Assembly (NCBI GenBank): GCA_015494385.1 | Contig: WGBJ01000402.1 | Coordinates: 1-7,353, forward strand | DNA length: 7,353 nt | Origin: Marinosulfonomonas sp. | GTDB lineage: Bacteria > Pseudomonadota > Alphaproteobacteria > Rhodobacterales > Rhodobacteraceae | Direction of reading: 5' to 3' | In this document: positions 4,648 to 7,353 of the stretch, piece after piece | Layout: the number at the start of each line of letters is the position of its first letter | Position numbering within the stretch: the first letter of the stretch is position 1 | The notes under the pieces: generated by a model | What the model was told of the DNA's origin: nothing | The model's input: the letters and a program-made list of their open reading frames with translations, nothing else | The model's database searches: none | Program-made: the position numbers and the translations under genes

Positions 4648-6843
4648 ATGTCTGATCAATCATTTTTTGATGCAGGCACGCTGGTGGCTGTTCTAACCGC
4701 ACAACCGATTGACCGGCTGCTGGATTACAAGGCCCCCGAAGGCGGTTGCATGACTGGGGCCTTTGTAGAGGTGCCGCTGGGTCCGCGCAAGGTGATTGGT
4801 GTGGTCTGGGGCAGGGGGCGCGGCGGGTTTGACCTGAAGAAAGCGCGCAGTGTGATCCGCGTGCTGGATGTCGCCCCGATGCGCGGTGAAATGCGCGAAT
4901 TTCTGACACGGGCGGCGGAATATACCATGACGCCGCTGCCCATGATGCTGCGGCTGGCAACCCGCGCGCCGGGGCTGGGCGATGCGCCTGCAATGCGCAA
5001 GGTGTTCCGGCTGGGCAGCGGCGCGCCTGACCGTGAAACCGACGCGCGGCGCCGCGTGTTGAAGGTGCTGGCGGATTACAGCGGCCTGTCGTTCACGCTG
5101 GGCGAATTGGCGGAACAGGCGGGGGTGTCGCCTTCGGTGATCAAGGGGCTGGTGAAACAGGGCGTGGTGTGGGAAGAGGACAGCCCGCGCGATCTGCCAT
5201 ACCCGCCACTGGACCCCGATTATAACGGCGTGGACCTGACGCCGGATCAGGCCGCAGCGGCAGAGGTGTTGCGCGACGGGGTGGCCAGCGGCACCTATGG
5301 CACCACCCTGCTGAAAGGCGTCACCGGATCGGGCAAGACCGAGGTCTATCTGGAAGCCGTCGCCGAATGCCTGCGCAAGGGACGGCAAGCACTGGTGCTG
5401 TTGCCTGAAATCGCCCTGACTTCGGAATTCCTGAAACGGGTCGAGGACCGCTTTGGCGCATGTGCCGGCGAATGGCATTCCGGCGTCACCATGACCGAAC
5501 GCCGCCGCCTGTGGAAAATGGCGGGCGAGGGTAATGTGGGGCTGGTGGTTGGCGCACGTTCGGCCCTGTTCCTGCCGTTCCGCGACTTGGGGCTGGTGGT
5601 GGTGGATGAGGAACACGACACCTCCTACAAACAGGAAGAAGGCGTGTTGTATAACGCCCGCGACATGGTGGTTCTGCGCGCGTCGCTGTGTTCGGCGCAG
5701 GTGGTGCTGGCCTCGGCCACGCCATCGCTGGAAACATGGGCCAATGCGCAGGCGGGCAAATATAAACGGGTGGAGTTGACCTCGCGCTTTGGGGCGGCAC
5801 AAATGCCGGACATGCGCGCCATTGATCTGCGGGCCGAGGATATTCCGGCCAGCCGCTGGATTTCCCCGTCCTTGCGCGATGCGGTGGCGGCGCGGGTGGC
5901 GCTGGGGGAACAATCGCTACTGTTCATCAACCGCCGTGGCTATGCGCCGACAACGGTGTGTCGGGCTTGCGGGCATCAGATCGGTTGTGACCATTGCGAT
6001 GCGCGGATGGTCGAACACCGGTTCCAGAAACGCCTGATGTGCCACCAGTGCGGCGAAACCAAACCGATGCCGGATAAATGCCCGTCTTGCGAGGCCGAGG
6101 GACGATTGGCCCCCGTCGGCCCGGGTGTCGAGCGGCTGGACGAAGAGGTGCGCGCGCTGTTTCCTGACGCCCGCGTGGCGGTGTTGTCGTCGGACCTGTT
6201 CGGCTCGGCCCGCGCACTGAAAGAAAAAATCGAGGAAATTGCGGCGGGGGCCTGTGACATCATCATCGGCACGCAGATGGTGGCCAAGGGGCATAACTTT
6301 CCGCTGCTCACCCTGGTTGGGGTGATTGATGCCGATCTGGGGTTGCAAGGCTCTGATCTGCGGGCGGCGGAACGCACGTTTCAGCTGATGCGGCAGGTGG
6401 CGGGACGGGCCGGTCGGGTGGAAAAGAAAGGGCTGGCGTTGTTGCAAACCACACAGCCCGAACACCCGGTGATCCGCGCCATTCTGTCGGGCGATGAGGA
6501 GGCCTTCTGGCAAGCCGAAGCCCGCGAACGCGAGGCGGCGGGCGTGCCGCCATATGGGCGGATGGCAGGGATTATCCTGAGTTCGGAAAATGCAGCCGAG
6601 GTGTTCGATTTCGCTTCCGAACTGGCGCGTCGCGATGGCCCTTTGCGGCAGGTATCCGCGCAGGTGTTCGGCCCCGCACCGGCCCCGATTGCACGGATCA
6701 GGGGACGTCATCGGGTGCGCCTGTTGGTGAAGGCCGCCAAAGGGGTGCCGTTGCAGGCGGCGTTGAGGGCGTGGGTCGGGCAGTTGCGGGTGCCGAATTC
6801 TGTGCGGCTGGCTATTGATATTGATCCGCAGAGTTTCCTGTAG
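4648..6843 (+). CDS. priA: Primosomal protein N' (replication restart helicase PriA)
   Basis: A 731-residue superfamily 2 helicase, full length for PriA. It binds stalled forks and D-loops, unwinds 3'->5' and helps reload DnaB, restarting replication after fork collapse. The N-terminal DNA-binding part is about residues 1-110, followed by a winged-helix-like linker (about 130-185). Helicase motifs: Walker A GVTGSGKT (224-231), DEEH (320-323), SATPSLETW (356-364), [11 protein letters not shown] (541-551) and QVAGRAGR (583-590). The zinc-binding region has all eight cysteines as four CxxC pairs: C438/C441, C447/C450, C465/C468 and C478/C481. The C-terminal domain (about 635-731) contains [12 protein letters not shown] and RLAIDIDP. 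Everything expected is intact. It is transcribed away from the transaldolase gene with 89 bases between start codons. Immediately downstream comes a block of GC-rich palindromes with no T run, so the transcription end is not clear. Confidence 0.97.
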   Translation: MSDQSFFDAGTLVAVLTAQPIDRLLDYKAPEGGCMTGAFVEVPLGPRKVIGVVWGRGRGGFDLKKARSVIRVLDVAPMRGEMREFLTRAAEYTMTPLPMMLRLATRAPGLGDAPAMRKVFRLGSGAPDRETDARRRVLKVLADYSGLSFTLGELAEQAGVSPSVIKGLVKQGVVWEEDSPRDLPYPPLDPDYNGVDLTPDQAAAAEVLRDGVASGTYGTTLLKGVTGSGKTEVYLEAVAECLRKGRQALVLLPEIALTSEFLKRVEDRFGACAGEWHSGVTMTERRRLWKMAGEGNVGLVVGARSALFLPFRDLGLVVVDEEHDTSYKQEEGVLYNARDMVVLRASLCSAQVVLASATPSLETWANAQAGKYKRVELTSRFGAAQMPDMRAIDLRAEDIPASRWISPSLRDAVAARVALGEQSLLFINRRGYAPTTVCRACGHQIGCDHCDARMVEHRFQKRLMCHQCGETKPMPDKCPSCEAEGRLAPVGPGVERLDEEVRALFPDARVAVLSSDLFGSARALKEKIEEIAAGACDIIIGTQMVAKGHNFPLLTLVGVIDADLGLQGSDLRAAERTFQLMRQVAGRAGRVEKKGLALLQTTQPEHPVIRAILSGDEEAFWQAEAREREAAGVPPYGRMAGIILSSENAAEVFDFASELARRDGPLRQVSAQVFGPAPAPIARIRGRHRVRLLVKAAKGVPLQAALRAWVGQLRVPNSVRLAIDIDPQSFL

Positions 6844-6870
6844 GTTGGAATCGTCACGGTGGGCACCGCC

Positions 6871-6902
6871 GGGACGCGCCCGACCCTCCCACGGGAGGGC
6901 GC
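6871..6902 (+). repeat. REP-like palindromic unit, copy A (with 5-bp insertion)
   Basis: The unit reads GGGACGCGCCCGACCCT (6871-6887), CCCAC (6888-6892), GGGAGGGCGC (6893-6902). Leaving out CCCAC, it matches the reverse complement of copy B at 25 of 27 positions. It folds on itself: CCCTCCC (6884-6890) pairs with GGGAGGG (6893-6899), or six pairs with a CACG-like loop, with GCG/CGC outside (6876-6878/6900-6902). A small extra palindrome, CGGTG-GG-CACCG (6857-6868), stands just before it. It may help end priA transcription, though no T run follows. Confidence 0.7.
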
Positions 6903-6970
6903 AACTGCAACGCTTCCTGTATCACAACCGTCAGGGCTATTTCACCATTCCGAGCAAGCAAACCGCTCCG

Positions 6971-6997
6971 GCGCCCACCCAGGGTCGGGCGCGCCCC
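6971..6997 (-). repeat. REP-like palindromic unit, copy B (inverted)
   Basis: On the - strand it reads GGGGCGCGCCCGACCCT (6997-6981) then GGGTGGGCGC (6980-6971). It is the inverted partner of copy A, 68 bases away. Alone it can form an imperfect hairpin (GGC/GCC, GCCC/GGGC, ACC/GGT with small bulges). Paired with copy A it could form one long hairpin. Two palindromic units head to head in a gap between genes is the layout of REP pairs (BIMEs). In the gene-free stretch 6844-7079, this pair plus the promoter and hairpin that follow are all that I see. Confidence 0.7.
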
Positions 6998-7014
6998 TCT
7001 GTTCCAATTCAGCA

Positions 7015-7044
7015 TTGAAACTCCCCCGCAAAGCTTCTTATGAT
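7015..7044 (+). promoter_or_regulatory. Sigma-70-type promoter for the last gene
   Basis: TTGAAA (7015-7020) and TATGAT (7039-7044) are separated by 18 bases; each box differs from the consensus at one position. Transcription would start near 7050, leaving a leader of about 30 bases before ATG 7080. This is the best-matching promoter seen in the window and implies that the following gene is transcribed independently of priA. Confidence 0.6.
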
Positions 7045-7045
7045 C

Positions 7046-7069
7046 CCCGCAGCGCCATTCCGGCGCGGG
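7046..7069 (+). promoter_or_regulatory. Leader hairpin covering the ribosome-binding region
   Basis: CCCGC (7046-7050) pairs with GCGGG (7065-7069), and inside it GCC (7054-7056) pairs with GGC (7062-7064), with a three-base bulge. The 3' arm contains the GGG of GGGTGA (7067-7072), the only Shine-Dalgarno-like stretch before ATG 7080. Folding would limit ribosome access. No known riboswitch structure is recognised. Confidence 0.3.
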
Positions 7070-7079
7070 TGATGTGCCG

Positions 7080-7353
7080 ATGAAACTGCAATCCAAAGGG
7101 TTTATTGCCCGCAACAGATCCACCCTGCTGGGGCTGACGTTCTGCGGCTCGCTGGCCTCGGGGTTGTTTGCCTTCTGGTGGCGGGTGCGCGATGCATTTG
7201 GCATGGTCGGGCGCGGCACGCTCGAAGTGCTGACCTTTGGCCGCTACGACAACCCCGCCTCGCCGCAACAGGCGGCGGTGGCCGATACGATGGTTGCGAT
7301 CGGCGTTGTCGGGACCGTGGTGTTCGGGGTGCTGTTCTTCTATGTTCTGCTGG
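7080..7353 (+). CDS. Unrecognised membrane protein, N-terminal part (3' end outside window)
   Basis: The frame is open from ATG 7080 to the right edge: 91 codons, no stop. The N-terminus is short and basic (K2, K6, R11, R13), followed by a hydrophobic segment at about residues 15-34 (STLLGLTF...GLFAFWW). A 35-residue linker contains VRDAFGMVGRGTLEVLTFGR. A second hydrophobic segment starts at about residue 70 (TMVAIGVVGTVVFGVLFFYVLL). This suggests an inner-membrane protein with at least two membrane helices; the first could also act as a signal anchor. Ribosome-binding support is GGGTGA (7067-7072), 7 bases before the ATG; GTG at 7074 in frame is an alternative start. Codon use matches its neighbours, and a good promoter lies at 7015-7044. 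I do not recognise the family and assign no function; more sequence to the right is required. Confidence 0.65.
   Translation, partial: MKLQSKGFIARNRSTLLGLTFCGSLASGLFAFWWRVRDAFGMVGRGTLEVLTFGRYDNPASPQQAAVADTMVAIGVVGTVVFGVLFFYVLL

Noticed and set aside
2532..4816. Two GGGCAGGG octamers on the + strand (2532-2539 and 4809-4816), like the E. coli FtsK-orienting KOPS motif
   Set aside because: Two copies in 7 kb of GC-rich sequence can arise by chance, and both fall inside coding sequence; strand skew over the whole replichore would be needed to claim a role.
4559..4993. N-terminal extension of transaldolase on the - strand (up to base 4993)
   Set aside because: The conserved family N-terminus and a good Shine-Dalgarno site both place the start at 4558; the extension lies over the promoter gap and priA.
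4693..6711. Long - strand frames opposite priA (4693-5913 and 5917-6711)
   Set aside because: Their translations are rich in His, Arg, Pro and Gln with no domain pattern, as expected from the antisense of a GC-rich gene; priA is certain on the + strand.
6854..7219. - strand frame of 121 codons across the repeat block and the start of the last gene
   Set aside because: Its most protein-like part (GARPTLGG...) is a translation of the palindromic repeat, and it runs antisense over a gene with a promoter and membrane segments; likely spurious.

Overview
The window is GC-rich, tightly packed chromosomal DNA. It most resembles an alphaproteobacterium of the Rhodobacteraceae/roseobacter type. The reasons are the order DUF484-xerC, a one-step phosphatidylcholine synthase (Pcs), a TalC-type transaldolase divergent from priA, and strong GC bias at third codon positions. 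This placement is inferred from gene content and style; no marker was searched. I see no rRNA, tRNA, CRISPR array, transposase or prophage gene.

Layout. At the left edge, on the + strand, lies the C-terminal part of an O6-alkylguanine-DNA alkyltransferase homologue (1-312). It overlaps an EamA/DMT-type transporter (309-1145) that starts at a TTG. A convergent AT-richer gap (1146-1372) carries a 34-bp near-perfect palindrome that looks like a bidirectional terminator. On the - strand a probable run DUF484 (3769-3062) -> xerC (3065-2136) -> pcs (2065-1373) follows, the first two joined by an ATGA overlap. Upstream of it, transaldolase (4558-3905, - strand) ends in a strong UUCG-loop terminator. 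Transaldolase and the replication-restart helicase gene priA (4648-6843, + strand) diverge from an 89-bp gap holding a 20-bp dyad that resembles a LacI-family operator. Downstream of priA is a 236-bp gene-free stretch. It holds a pair of inverted REP-like palindromic units (6871-6902 and 6971-6997), then a good sigma-70-type promoter (7015-7044). That promoter probably drives an unrecognised membrane protein cut off by the right edge (7080-7353).

How the genes relate. Most are housekeeping functions: DNA alkylation repair, restart of stalled replication forks (PriA), chromosome dimer resolution (XerC), membrane lipid synthesis from exogenous choline (Pcs) and the pentose phosphate pathway (transaldolase). 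I do not see a clear new multi-gene system. The items most worth a second look are non-coding or at residue level: the REP-like pair, the operator-like dyad at the transaldolase promoter, a terminator with two competing 5' arms, the alkyltransferase lacking the usual arginine finger, and the orphan membrane protein with its own promoter and a hairpin over its ribosome-binding region.
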